From Phanerodontia chrysosporium (Eukaryota; Basidiomycota; Agaricomycetes; Polyporales; Phanerochaetaceae): a stretch of 64,000 nucleotides of DNA. Positions 33,117 to 41,876 of this stretch are shown here, one piece after another (position 1 is the first letter of the stretch; every line of letters starts with the position of its first letter). The DNA is taken from assembly GCA_001910725.1 (NCBI GenBank), contig MJGA01000054.1:1-64000 (forward strand). The letters run 5' to 3'. Under the pieces are notes generated by a model, which searched no databases, was not told the DNA's origin, and saw nothing but the letters and a program-made list of their open reading frames with translations. The position numbers and the translations under genes are program-made.

Positions 33117-34697
33117 CTACATCGGTCCCTGCAGAAAATCCTCATCGTCTGAGAATACCACGCGGTTAATCTTCTGCGCCTTCTCCTTCGAAGACGACTT
33201 CTTCTTTTGCTTGGTCTTGGGGGTATCTTCTTCTTCTGAGCTATCTGAGCTCGATTCCTCGTCAGAGGCTACCTCCTGGAATCTCTCCGAGTCGCTGGCG
33301 TACACCTCGCGCACGCTGTTCTTCGTGTGGCGAGAGCCCTTATCCTTCTCCTTTCCCTTTGAAGACGAAGCCTTTGACGAACTGGCCACCGGTGCATTGG
33401 TGGTTTTACTCGACGATGTCGAAGAACCTGAGTTGTTCTTCTTCGATGGACACTCCTTGGCGATGTGGCCTTTGCCTCCACACTGAGCGCAGCAGCCTTT
33501 CTTCTTCGCCTCCTCGAACGACATGGCAACCTTCTGAACTTTGGCTGTCTTGCCTTTGCCCTGGGCTGAGCCCTTCTTCAAGGCGTCGACATCCATAGCG
33601 TCAGGGTCTTTCGACGACTGAGGCTGTCCAGAGAGTACGGTGCCTGTCAAGAGACGTTGATCCTGCAGAATCTCCTGAACATCCTTCAACCAACCATCCC
33701 AGGTCGTAGCCCACTGAGCACGACCACGGGCTGCCAGTACATCGGCGGCGGCACGAGGGGTATGGGCATAGGCTTTGACCAACAGTTCTTCATTGGAGAA
33801 GCCAGTTTGGCGAGCCAGCGAACGGAAACGAGCAGCAAACTCATTGAAAGTCTTCTCGTTCGTTCCTTTCTTGCTGACAAGCTGCTCAAACTCTGCCCTT
33901 GCCCTGTCCTTCTTGTCGGTCTGTTGGAATCCTTTCCGGAGTTCGTTCACAAAGTTGGTCCAAGTACCAAGGGGCTTTGAGTCTGCCACCTTGTCGAAGT
34001 ACTCTTGCATGACCTTCTTTGCTGAACCTCGCAGGTAAGTCATCGCCGTCTCTATCTTCTTTTCGTCGTCCATTACGCCACGGTGGCGCAACCAGAGTGC
34101 CATCGACTCGAGCCAGTCATCCAGCTTGCTAGCCTTATCACCGTTAAAGGTGTCAGGCTCCTTCATGGTAGGGAACAAAGACTGAGACAACCCAACGTTG
34201 CCTCCACTAGTGCCTTGCTGAACCAACACTTTCAAGCTCTCGTTCTCCTGCTTCAGCACCTGCATAGCGTTCTGCAAAACGCGATTTTGGTTCTGAGCCT
34301 CTGCTATCTGCGCAGACAAGTGCTGTCTAGTCTGCTCAAGAGTGTCTATCTGCTCCTGAAGTGTCTTGGCCTCAGTTTTGCGTTTGCGAAGGGCTTCCTT
34401 CAAGCGAAGGACTTCTGAACCCATTTCCGACCTTACTTGAGCTATCTCAGCCTTTACCCAGTTACCCAGGCTGTCAACGAGGGCCTTGAAGTCGCCAGGA
34501 GTCAGTCCTTCCTGAGCGGCTTGTACCCATGACTGGCTGTACTCTTCGTAAGAGGTCGAAAGCGGCGCAGCGGCCAAAACTGGGGTAGGGCCTCCCTCAG
34601 CCATAGAGCCAAGTTCTAACGCTCCCCAAGGGTCCATGCCACTTGAACTCGAAGCAGAACGCAAACCAAAGTCAACAGGATTTGAATTGAGCGACAT
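33117..34697 (-). CDS. Element H Gag
   Basis: 526 codons, open from ATG 34697, the first ATG downstream of the predicted transcription start. Residues about 85-175 form a coiled coil (KEALRKRKTEAKTLQEQIDT...). The capsid-like region follows (EPDTFNGDKASKLDDWLESM, RAEFEQLVSKKGTNEKTF), then a classical CCHC knuckle (CAQCGGKGHIAKEC) and a Ser/Lys/Glu-rich tail. Gag forms the particle and binds RNA. The intact frame suits an element that is still mobile with outside RT. The protein differs clearly from the gag of C and F. Confidence 0.88.
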   Translation of the reverse strand: MSLNSNPVDFGLRSASSSSGMDPWGALELGSMAEGGPTPVLAAAPLSTSYEEYSQSWVQAAQEGLTPGDFKALVDSLGNWVKAEIAQVRSEMGSEVLRLKEALRKRKTEAKTLQEQIDTLEQTRQHLSAQIAEAQNQNRVLQNAMQVLKQENESLKVLVQQGTSGGNVGLSQSLFPTMKEPDTFNGDKASKLDDWLESMALWLRHRGVMDDEKKIETAMTYLRGSAKKVMQEYFDKVADSKPLGTWTNFVNELRKGFQQTDKKDRARAEFEQLVSKKGTNEKTFNEFAARFRSLARQTGFSNEELLVKAYAHTPRAAADVLAARGRAQWATTWDGWLKDVQEILQDQRLLTGTVLSGQPQSSKDPDAMDVDALKKGSAQGKGKTAKVQKVAMSFEEAKKKGCCAQCGGKGHIAKECPSKKNNSGSSTSSSKTTNAPVASSSKASSSKGKEKDKGSRHTKNSVREVYASDSERFQEVASDEESSSDSSEEEDTPKTKQKKKSSSKEKAQKINRVVFSDDEDFLQGPM

Positions 34698-34726
34698 CTT
34701 GATTCAAAAACGCGCAGATACAAAAA

Positions 34727-35539
34727 CTAATCGAGGTTCTTCTCCAAAAACAACCAATCTTCACCCAACTCCTGAATCAGCTCCCTGCAATGCTCAGCGA
34801 AGCGTGGCTTAAGCTCAGCGAAGCTATGTGCGCCTGCCTTCTTCAAATCCCTCGAAATCTTCTTCCACTCCCTCGTGGTGTACTCCTTCGTCTCGACGAT
34901 GGTCTGAAGGTGTTTGCGAATGTTATCGAACCTCTCCTTGAACAAGCCCAAGATGTAGAGCTCGTGTTCAGTCAACCCAACTCGAAAACGCTGCTCGTCT
35001 AGCTTCTGAAAGAACGGACCCAAGTGGTTAAGGGCGCCGTTGAACTTTCGTCCGTAGTCGCGCAGCTGATGGACCTGAGTGTTGGTGTGAAAGCGAAGGT
35101 CTTTGGGAATGGGTTTGACTTCGATAGGGGGAGTAGGGGGAGGTTCAATACGTTCGATGAGGGGTAGAGGGGGAGGGGCGTTCGCGATGCGATCGAGTAG
35201 GCGGCGCTTGCGCTGTTCGTTGCGATAGTCTTCGAGCTGAAGCTGGTGCTTGAAGTCGTTCAAGTCTGCTTCACGAGCAAGCCTTTCACGACGACCAGGG
35301 ACAGGGGTGTAGGGTGTAGTGCGAGGTTTGTACGCAGGGCGCGGCTTCCCAACGTCTTTGAAGCGGTGAAGGTTCGAGATCTTGATGCGCTCAAGCAAGG
35401 GTTTGCCAGAGCTCTCGTCCTTAGCAAGGACAAAACGGTTCCTAGCAGCTTTAGGCACTAGTAAACACGGGTCAGCCTGTGTACACAAGCCAGAAAACTT
35501 CTCCACACAGGCAAAGCGCAAGGCTTTCCTGCCAGCCAA
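34727..35539 (-). CDS. Element H pre-gag ORF without any ATG
   Basis: 270 open codons between the leader and gag, in which no methionine codon occurs. It is bounded upstream by a TGA at about 35545. The start is therefore non-AUG or comes from another exon; the first in-frame near-cognate is TTG at 35539. The N-terminal half is basic and Pro-rich (DRIANAPPPLPLIERIEPPP). The C-terminal half is helical and ends with REWKKISRDLKKAGAHSFAE, then RFAEHCREL. This matches the C-terminal block of the gypsy C pre-gag ORF, so the frame is conserved and probably translated. Function unknown. It ends 29 nt before the gag ATG. Confidence 0.65.
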   Translation of the reverse strand: MAGRKALRFACVEKFSGLCTQADPCLLVPKAARNRFVLAKDESSGKPLLERIKISNLHRFKDVGKPRPAYKPRTTPYTPVPGRRERLAREADLNDFKHQLQLEDYRNEQRKRRLLDRIANAPPPLPLIERIEPPPTPPIEVKPIPKDLRFHTNTQVHQLRDYGRKFNGALNHLGPFFQKLDEQRFRVGLTEHELYILGLFKERFDNIRKHLQTIVETKEYTTREWKKISRDLKKAGAHSFAELKPRFAEHCRELIQELGEDWLFLEKNLD

Positions 35540-35848
35540 CCCTCAACGAAGAGAAAGGGGTATTACTGTGGGTTTCCACGCCACACAGCTAAAACTGGTT
35601 GGACAGGGTATTACACCCTTAGTCCAGCACTACAACAGGGGTTACTCGTCCGCAGGCAAAGCCCTCTGAGGTGGGTTACACCACGTTCCCCTGTCTGTAC
35701 CTAAAAAGGTACTATAGTGCCCACTTACGCCTGTGGATCGGCAGAAAACTGAACAAAGCGCAAAAGCACTTGTTCAAACAAGCCCCCAGAACCCAAAGCA
35801 ATAACCTAGGCCACCAAAGGTGGAGTAGGTTGGCTAGCTTCAATCTTC
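35540..35848 (-). promoter_or_regulatory. Element H leader with self-primer site and shared leader block
   Basis: Minus strand. AGATTGAAGCT (35846-35836) begins 2 nt after the 5' LTR and is the complement of AGCTTCAATCT at 35997-35987, about 33 nt past the TATA box: a Tf1-like self-primer. The block CGATCCACAGGCGTAAGTGG (35740-35721) is identical to one in gypsy C and contains GTAAGT. A GTACCT/AGGTAC hairpin lies at 35698-35713. GTAA(TA)CCC-like words recur four times between 35560 and 35690. No ATG occurs in any frame. Confidence 0.7.
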
Positions 35849-36448
35849 TATCACAAAAATGCGCTGCCCTAGCGCCTATACACCAAACCAACCAGCAATA
35901 CTCACTGGCAAAGGTTTACTTGGACTACAAAGGGTGTAGCCAGGCTTGAAGACGAGGTATAGAGGCTAGAGAGGTGAGATGCGATGAGATTGAAGCTGGG
36001 GAGGCACCCCCAGCCCTCAGGGTTTATATACATGTGCACCAGGTCCCCAGGGACCGGTGTTCAGGGTCCTAGCTATCTAATACCTACTACGCTATTGGCT
36101 AGTGCCCTACAGGCATTCCTACATTCTCCTACACGTTCCTAAATGTTCCTACGATGTCCCAGAAACCTCCAGAACGTTCCAGCACTGTCCGGACCTGTCC
36201 AGAGACCTCCAGGGCTTTCTAGTCCATTCCGGAGTGTCTCGGCGCTTCCAGACCCTTGCCTGCTTCTAGACCTTCGACCATGTGACCCTGGGATACCGCA
36301 CGTGTGCGCATCACGTGACCGCCGTATCACGTGACCAGCCCCGAGCCTAGGGCTGTCACTCCAGCGCTTCTGCATGTCACAGTTCGGAGTAATCGCTTCT
36401 GTCACCTGCTGCCCCTAACCCTAAGGGTTAAGACGAAAAACTGTGACA
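35849..36448 (-). repeat. Element H 5' LTR (600 bp, family B)
   Basis: Same sequence as 29357-29956. The TATA box is TATATAAA on the minus strand, about 36030-36022, which predicts an RNA start at about 35997-36003. Confidence 0.92.
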
Positions 36449-36453
36449 CCTCC

Positions 36454-37725
36454 TGTGACCTCTGCCAGCGTAACAAATCGTCCACGCGAAAACCCGTAGG
36501 GCCATTACACCCATTACCGGTCCCTGACCGGCGTGGTGCTAGTGTTGCCATCGATTTCGTAGGTCCTCTGCCGGAGGACGACGGGTTGGACTGCTTGGTC
36601 ACGATGACCAATCGCGCCGGGGCAGATTTCCGGGTGGTACCCATCCGGACTACCGTGACTGCCGAAGAGTTTGCACAGATTTTCTTCAACCACTGGTATT
36701 GCGAAAATGGCATGCCGGACGAGATCATCTCAGACCGGGATAAGCTGTGGCTGTCTCGTTTCTGGAAAGCTCTCCATGCGCTCACTGGAGTCGAACTAAA
36801 GATGTCTTCGTCCTATCACCCACAGACCGACGGCGCGAGCGAGCGATCCAACAAGACCGTCATCCAACTGCTCCGGTACCACGTCGCTCGCAACCAGCGC
36901 GGTTGGGTCCGCGCACTTCCCTGCGTGCAGTTTTGTATCATGAACACGATCAACGCTTCGACCGGTTTCACCCCATTCCAACTCCACTTAGGACGCTCAC
37001 CCCGACTCATTCCGCCATTAACTGCGGCTAGTCAAAATGACACCACCTCTGCTTTCGGCCCTCACGCGCGAACAGCAGCAGATGTCATTCGGCAACTCGA
37101 AACCGACTTCATGGAGGCGCAAGACAACCTAACGCTTGCTAAGCTCAACCAGTCGATTCATGCCAACCGACATCGTTCACCCGAGATCACCTACTCCGTC
37201 GGCGACCTCGTCTTGCTATCCACCTTGCACCGCCGACGCGACTACATGCAGCGCGGCTCTCACCGTGTCGCCAAATTCATGGTTCGATACGACGGACCTT
37301 ATCGTGTCATCAAGGCCCATCCCGACACTTCCTCCTATACTCTCGAGTTGCCGCCTCACATGTCCATCTTTCCTACGTTCCACGCCTCCTTGTTGAAGCC
37401 TTGGAAGGCGAACGATGCAACCTTGTTCCCGTCTCGAGAGCATGCGCGACCAGGACCGACCGTTGGCGACGAAGGCGAAGAAGAATGGCCCGTCGAACGG
37501 ATTTTTGATTGCAAGACCTCTCGACGTGGGCGACGGTACTTGGTTAGGTGGCGAGGATATGGAGTGGGTGACGACTCTTGGCTGGAGGAAGACGAAGCGC
37601 GGCGGCTGAACGTTTTCGGGGACTGGTTACGCGAACACGATCCTGCCGCACTCGACGCATGGAAACGCGAGATGGAGGTGGACGAGTATGATCCCGACTT
37701 ACCCCCGCCCCCCGGAGGAGTGTAA
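36454..37725 (+). CDS. Gypsy D Pol, second part (integrase core and chromodomain)
   Basis: It continues the D frame directly after the H insertion (CDLCQRNKSS). Integrase core: VAIDFVGPL (first D), EIISDRDKLW (second D), QTDGASERSNKTV (E). A GPY-like tail follows (VRYDGPYRVIKAHP, FPTFHASLLKPW) and a chromodomain (WPVERIFDCKTSRRG, YLVRWRGYGVGDDSWLEED). The stop TAA (37723-37725) lies inside the 3' LTR, and the polypurine tract GGAGGAG is part of the last codons. The frame is intact. Unlike C and H, pol ends after the chromodomain and has no dUTPase. Confidence 0.9.
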   Translation, partial: CDLCQRNKSSTRKPVGPLHPLPVPDRRGASVAIDFVGPLPEDDGLDCLVTMTNRAGADFRVVPIRTTVTAEEFAQIFFNHWYCENGMPDEIISDRDKLWLSRFWKALHALTGVELKMSSSYHPQTDGASERSNKTVIQLLRYHVARNQRGWVRALPCVQFCIMNTINASTGFTPFQLHLGRSPRLIPPLTAASQNDTTSAFGPHARTAADVIRQLETDFMEAQDNLTLAKLNQSIHANRHRSPEITYSVGDLVLLSTLHRRRDYMQRGSHRVAKFMVRYDGPYRVIKAHPDTSSYTLELPPHMSIFPTFHASLLKPWKANDATLFPSREHARPGPTVGDEGEEEWPVERIFDCKTSRRGRRYLVRWRGYGVGDDSWLEEDEARRLNVFGDWLREHDPAALDAWKREMEVDEYDPDLPPPPGGV

Positions 37726-37978
37726 CCCTGGAAGGTTACGACGAACGGACGAACGACGAGACCTTCCTTATCTGGAGGTCTCCCGACCCATTGCCTTATT
37801 TGGTTGTTAAATACCGACCGCCTTCGTCGTGCGCTCCTTAGCTTACGCTACCACGACGAAGGTATGTTTTCCGTGCTCCCACTTGTATATTAGCTTAGCT
37901 TACGCTACCATGACGAAGCCTGTTCCCTTCTCGCCTCGTGTGACGCTCGGAGTGTAGCCGACCGCCTCTCGGCTTCCA
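37721..37978 (+). repeat. Gypsy D 3' LTR (258 bp)
   Basis: One C-to-T difference seen from the 5' LTR (CTACCATGACG for CTACCACGACG). It is followed by the TSD ATATG. Confidence 0.9.
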
Positions 37979-38230
37979 ATATGGCGGGTTTTCCACAGGT
38001 TTTCCTACAGTTTCTCACCCGGGACCACCCCAAGAGACCACCGGGCCCGCTGAGCATCATCTTCCTTTGATGTATATACCTGATTGCGTCCCACTAGACG
38101 TGCCGAGACATGCTGGAGGTCTATTTAAGCCTAGGAAAGCCCAAACACATTAGTTGCCTGGTTAGTGCCAGATGATGTAATGCACATGGTACCGGTTGGT
38201 TCTATATGAAACATCAACACAGGCCCAAAG
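37979..38230 (+). repeat. KDZ element terminal repeat, outer part (copy 1)
   Basis: Continues the terminal repeat broken by gypsy D and matches 62774-63022 with a few substitutions. Similarity fades after GGCCCAA (about 38228), where the gag frame of gypsy F begins. Confidence 0.8.
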
Positions 38231-39232
38231 GGTGGTGCTGCCTATCGCATCTATGCTGACGGACAACTGGAAAAGTTCGGCAAGCACGACGTCAACGGTA
38301 ACCTTCAACGGAATGCGGACAGCGGCAAGATCTTGGTAGACGGCCAGAAGTGGATCGTCGGTGCTCTCTCCCTCATGCAGGACGAAGCAGCCGAATGGGC
38401 ACGGTAGTACATCAAGCAGACCGCGGATGGTACTCAAATATTCGATGGCTCTCGCACCACGTTTTGGGAAGCATTCAAGAACCGGTTCGAGCCTGTCGAC
38501 GAGAAGGCCTAGGCTCTCAGCAAGCTGCAGGCATGCATGCAAGGCAACCGTCGGTTCATGGAGTTCTTCGCGGAGTTTCAATCCCTTGCTGGTCACACGA
38601 AGCTCACCCCCAAGGACCTGGCAGCCTGGCTATGGACAAAGCTCAACAGGGACTACCTCAAGCGGATCTTGTACATGGTTGACCACAACACTGGCAAAGG
38701 CCCCAAGGCGTACGACGAGCTCAAGAATGCTGGTTTTGCCATCGATTGATCGAAGGACAAGCTTTTGCAGGATCTCTTGGTGCAACAGGGCAAGACATTC
38801 TCAACTCTGGCTAGCTCATTGACGCGCGCCTTCCGCGACCCGAACGCGATGGACATCGACGCCGCGAACATCGACAAGCTGTTTAAGGGTCTCACTGGCA
38901 CGGATCTCAAGTGCCAGTTCGACGCCGTCATGAAGGACCGCTGTAAGGTCTGTGGTTCAAAGTCCCACAAATCCACGGACCCCGTTCACCGTGACTCAGT
39001 CTGCAACCACTGCGGCAGGAAAGGTCATTGGTCTCGTGTCTGTCGTGCCCGCCTCGAAGGCAAGCCGAGGACCACCCCCGCTAACACTGCCGCCATCTGC
39101 GCCTCGTCTTCAGACTCCTCGTCTCAGAACTCCTCGTTTTCTGGCAGCTCGTCTGACGACCAAGCCACCACGCTCGCCGCCCTCTGTGATCAGCTGGCAC
39201 TGATACAAAAGCAGCTCGGGGGTTTTGCTTAA
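38231..39232 (+). pseudogene. Gypsy F gag, C-terminal half
   Basis: Starts abruptly at the KDZ terminal repeat (AAYRIYADGQLEKFGKHD). Capsid-like text follows (SLMQDEAAEWAR, FWEAFKNRFEPVD), then a double knuckle region with CKVCGSKSHK and CNHCGRKGHWSRVC. Stops lie at 38405 (TAG), 38510 (TAG) and 38747 (TGA). The missing N-terminal half, ending GSDTARLFHAA, lies inverted at 63023-63273 next to the other KDZ terminal repeat. The short word TGCTGC occurs at both junctions and may be what remains of the KDZ target duplication. Confidence 0.85.
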
Positions 39233-39252
39233 GGGGCCGGAGTGACGCCGCA

Positions 39253-40425
39253 TTGTCGGTCCCCGTTTTGTCAAGCCCGGATTTAACTCCAGTGCCTTCA
39301 CTAGAACCACAGGACATTTCTGATGTCATCTGCTCGTGTACGATATCAGTGTTAGACCCCTTCTCGAACCATTATCATGTACCTGTAAAGCTCACCGGAC
39401 TCAATAAAACTATTTGCACGCCTGCAATGATTGACTCTGGTGCGACTTCGCTATTCATCCACGAGGATTTCTGTAAGCAGCACAAGATCCTTACGGTACC
39501 ACTCAAGAAGGAAATCACACTGTACAACATCGACGGAACCAAGAATGAAGCAGGATCTATCACGCCTCGTGCCAGACTCCAGCTCACTGTGGGTTCTTAC
39601 ATGTTTAAGGAAGAGTTTCTTGTCATGAACATCGGTCCGGAGGATGTCATCCTCGGGCTTCCGTGGCTCAAGAAATGGAATCCAAACATTGACTGGAAAA
39701 TGGGAGATGTCCAATTTCAGCTTCGTGGCAGAGCTGAGGACACCCCGGTTTTTGGTATTCACCAGATTGACGCCAACCGCTCCGAACGCCGTGAATGGCT
39801 TCGAGCAGGTATTGTCGAGGATGCCAAGGACGAAGTCTGGATCCTCGCTGGCTACACTTACTCGCAAGCGATCGCTGTCGAAGCCAACCGCGAGAAGTAC
39901 GCCAAGACGTTTGAGGAGCTGATCCCCAAGGAGTACCACGGACACAAGAAGGTGTTCTCCGAAGAAGAATCGCACCGCCTTCCGAAGCATCAGCCCTGGG
40001 ATCACGCAATAGATCTCGTTCCAGACGCCCCGGCATCGATCAAGTCGAAGGTTTACCCCATGTCCCCTATCGAGAATGAAGAACTACAACGGTTCATTGA
40101 CGATGCACTTGCCAAGGGCTATATCGTCCCCAGCAAGTCTCCGATCGCCTCCACTGTCTTTTTCATCAAGAAAAAGGATGGCAAGCTCTGGTTCATCCAG
40201 AATTACCGTAAGCTCAACGACATCACCATGAAGAACCGCTACCCCCTTCCGCTTGCCTCCGACATCATCAGAAAGCTCCAGGGTGCTAAGATCTTCACCA
40301 AGTTCGACGTCCGTTGGGGCTATAACAACGTCCGGATTAAGGAAGGTCACGAGTGGAAAGCCGCCTTCATCACCAACCACAGTCTCTTCAAACCACGAGT
40401 CATGTATTTTGGTCTGTGCAACAGC
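39253..40425 (+). pseudogene. Gypsy F protease and RT start
   Basis: Protease PAMIDSGATSLFIHEDF with intact D-S-G, then GPEDVILGLPWLKKWNPNIDW. After a linker (YTYSQAIAVEANREKYAKTF) the RT begins (FFIKKKDGKLWFIQNYRKLN, TKFDVRWGYNNVRIKEG) and is cut at VMYFGLCNS by LTR A copy 2, before the catalytic YxDD. No stop lies within this part. F2 at 4583-6118 is a second copy of the same family and keeps the sequence that is lost here. Confidence 0.85.
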
Positions 40426-41096
40426 TGTCACGGATGTGACGGCGCAGCCCTATTCTCTGCCGATTTTTGGTTATTTTCCTCGATTAATCCAATGGGCAAG
40501 CAGTCCTTGTGCCGTCTGGAGTCCTAGCCGCCCACACTCAGCGCCGGCGCCCTGATGGCGCATCACCCCTAGATGCCAGCACATTTTGCTACATGCTCAG
40601 ACACTGCCCGGATCACCAGTCTGCCCTGCAACCGGTTCCCTGGATCGCCGAAGCGGCACTGTCATCCCTGATAACTCCCCTCGCCGAGACACGCCGAGCT
40701 GATCAGCCTGATGACACAGCCTCGGTCCGACGCAGCCCCTCAAAACACTGCCAGCTGACACAGCCTCGTGACATAGTCCCAGCACAGCCTCACCGGGCAG
40801 CCCGCGTCACAGCCTCGTCAGCTATGCTGAGCACTGCCCATCAGCTTATGTAATCGTACAGCTTGCTCTCAACTTCTGTAGTATATAAGGGTAGCACTCC
40901 TAGCTCCTGTCTGTCATCTCGACCTCTTGGTTAATACGGACAGGTAAGCCCATTGCTTGTATTGTAGTATACACCACTAATATACCTTGATCAATACGGA
41001 CAGCTGAATAAGTTGTGCGTCGCTGTGTGACTCGCTCCACTGCGCCTTGTCGTCAACAGCCTCCCTCATGAAGCATTGAGCCTTTGCTCCACGACA
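40426..41096 (+). repeat. LTR of family A (copy 2, 671 bp) joining two parts of gypsy F
   Basis: Same ends as copy 1 (TGTCACGG...CACGACA), but the flanking pentamers differ (ACAGC before, CTACC after). On the left is RT, on the right the middle of integrase. The simplest reading is recombination between two A LTRs inserted at different places in F, which deleted the RT-integrase stretch between them. Confidence 0.85.
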
Positions 41097-41820
41097 CTAC
41101 CTACGGATCTTCTGCTCCAACCACCCGCATGACTGGGCAGACTTCATAACGAATATGGAGTTCGCCTTCAACAACAGGGAACATTCGGCAACCCACCACC
41201 CTCCCTTCTTCCTTATGGATGGATATCATCCAATGGCGCTACCCACACAATTTGCCAAGTCCAAAGTCCCTTCTATTCAAGAATGGTTCAGAAGGTGACA
41301 ACGTGCACAAGAAGAAGCAGGAGCCGCGTTAGACTACGCCATGGCACAAATGGCTACTCGGGTCTGCCGGTATTTCCAACCCTTCAAAGAAGGTCAGAAA
41401 GTCTGGTTGGAAATGACTCATCACGACGACAGTTACCCCTTTAAAAAGTTAGCTCCCAAGAGGCATGGACCCTTCAGGATAGCCAAGGTCTTCTCGCGCC
41501 TCGTGTACAAATTGGTGCTTCCCAAGACCATGAAGATTCATCCCGTGGTACATGCTTTACTTCTATCTCTGTATCATGAAACACCACAGCATGGGAAGAA
41601 TTTCCTGAACCCTCCTCCTGACCTTATCGATGGACACGAGGAGTACGAAGTCAAAGCCATTCTGGCAGATCGTCCCTGGGGTAACGGAAGACGTTACCTC
41701 ATCAGGTGGAAAGACCAACCAACGGCGGAAAACTCATGGGAACCAGAGTCTCATCTCAAAAACGCCAAGGAGCTACTCGAAAAATATAAAAGCAGACACC
41801 CCAAACTTCATGGTAAGCAG
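41097..41820 (+). pseudogene. Gypsy F integrase C-terminus and chromodomain
   Basis: Begins within the integrase (YLRIFCSNHPHDWADF, EFAFNNREHSATHHPPFFL), downstream of the catalytic residues. A TGA at about 41297 interrupts it. Then come the GPY-like module (KKLAPKRHGPFRIAKVFS, HPVVHALLLSLYHE) and a chromodomain (EYEVKAILADRPWGNGRRYL, IRWKDQPTAENSWEPESH). The text fits the same basidiomycete gypsy group as the F RT, so I treat both as one element. Confidence 0.8.
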
Positions 41821-41876
41821 CGACATCGCTCTACAACATCGCCTACACGCACAACTGCCTCTACCAACCCTTCACA

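Larger units (their letters stand above)
29357..36448 (-). mobile_element. Ty3/gypsy element H: young, lacks RT and RNase H, carries a dUTPase
   Basis: 7092 bp, with two 600-bp LTRs that I read as identical and a TSD of CCTCC (29352-29356, 36449-36453). On the minus strand: 5' LTR, self-primer site, ATG-free leader with pre-gag ORF, gag, protease, about 740 bp of non-coding sequence, then integrase-chromodomain-dUTPase, a purine tract (AATTGGGGGTAA) and the 3' LTR. Only about 880 bp separate protease and integrase; a gypsy RT-RNase H needs roughly 2 kb and no RT motif is present. It must have moved with RT supplied in trans, if the sequence is right. Confidence 0.92.
24852..37978 (+). mobile_element. 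Ty3/gypsy element D, nearly intact, split by element H
   Basis: Two 258-bp LTRs (one substitution seen) enclose a single gag-pol frame. The TSD is ATATG at 24847-24851 and 37979-37983. The uninterrupted target is present at about 62774-62778 in the second KDZ terminal repeat. The only serious interruption is element H (29357-36448, TSD CCTCC). Before H arrived, D looks to have been a full-length, potentially autonomous chromodomain gypsy element. Confidence 0.92.
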
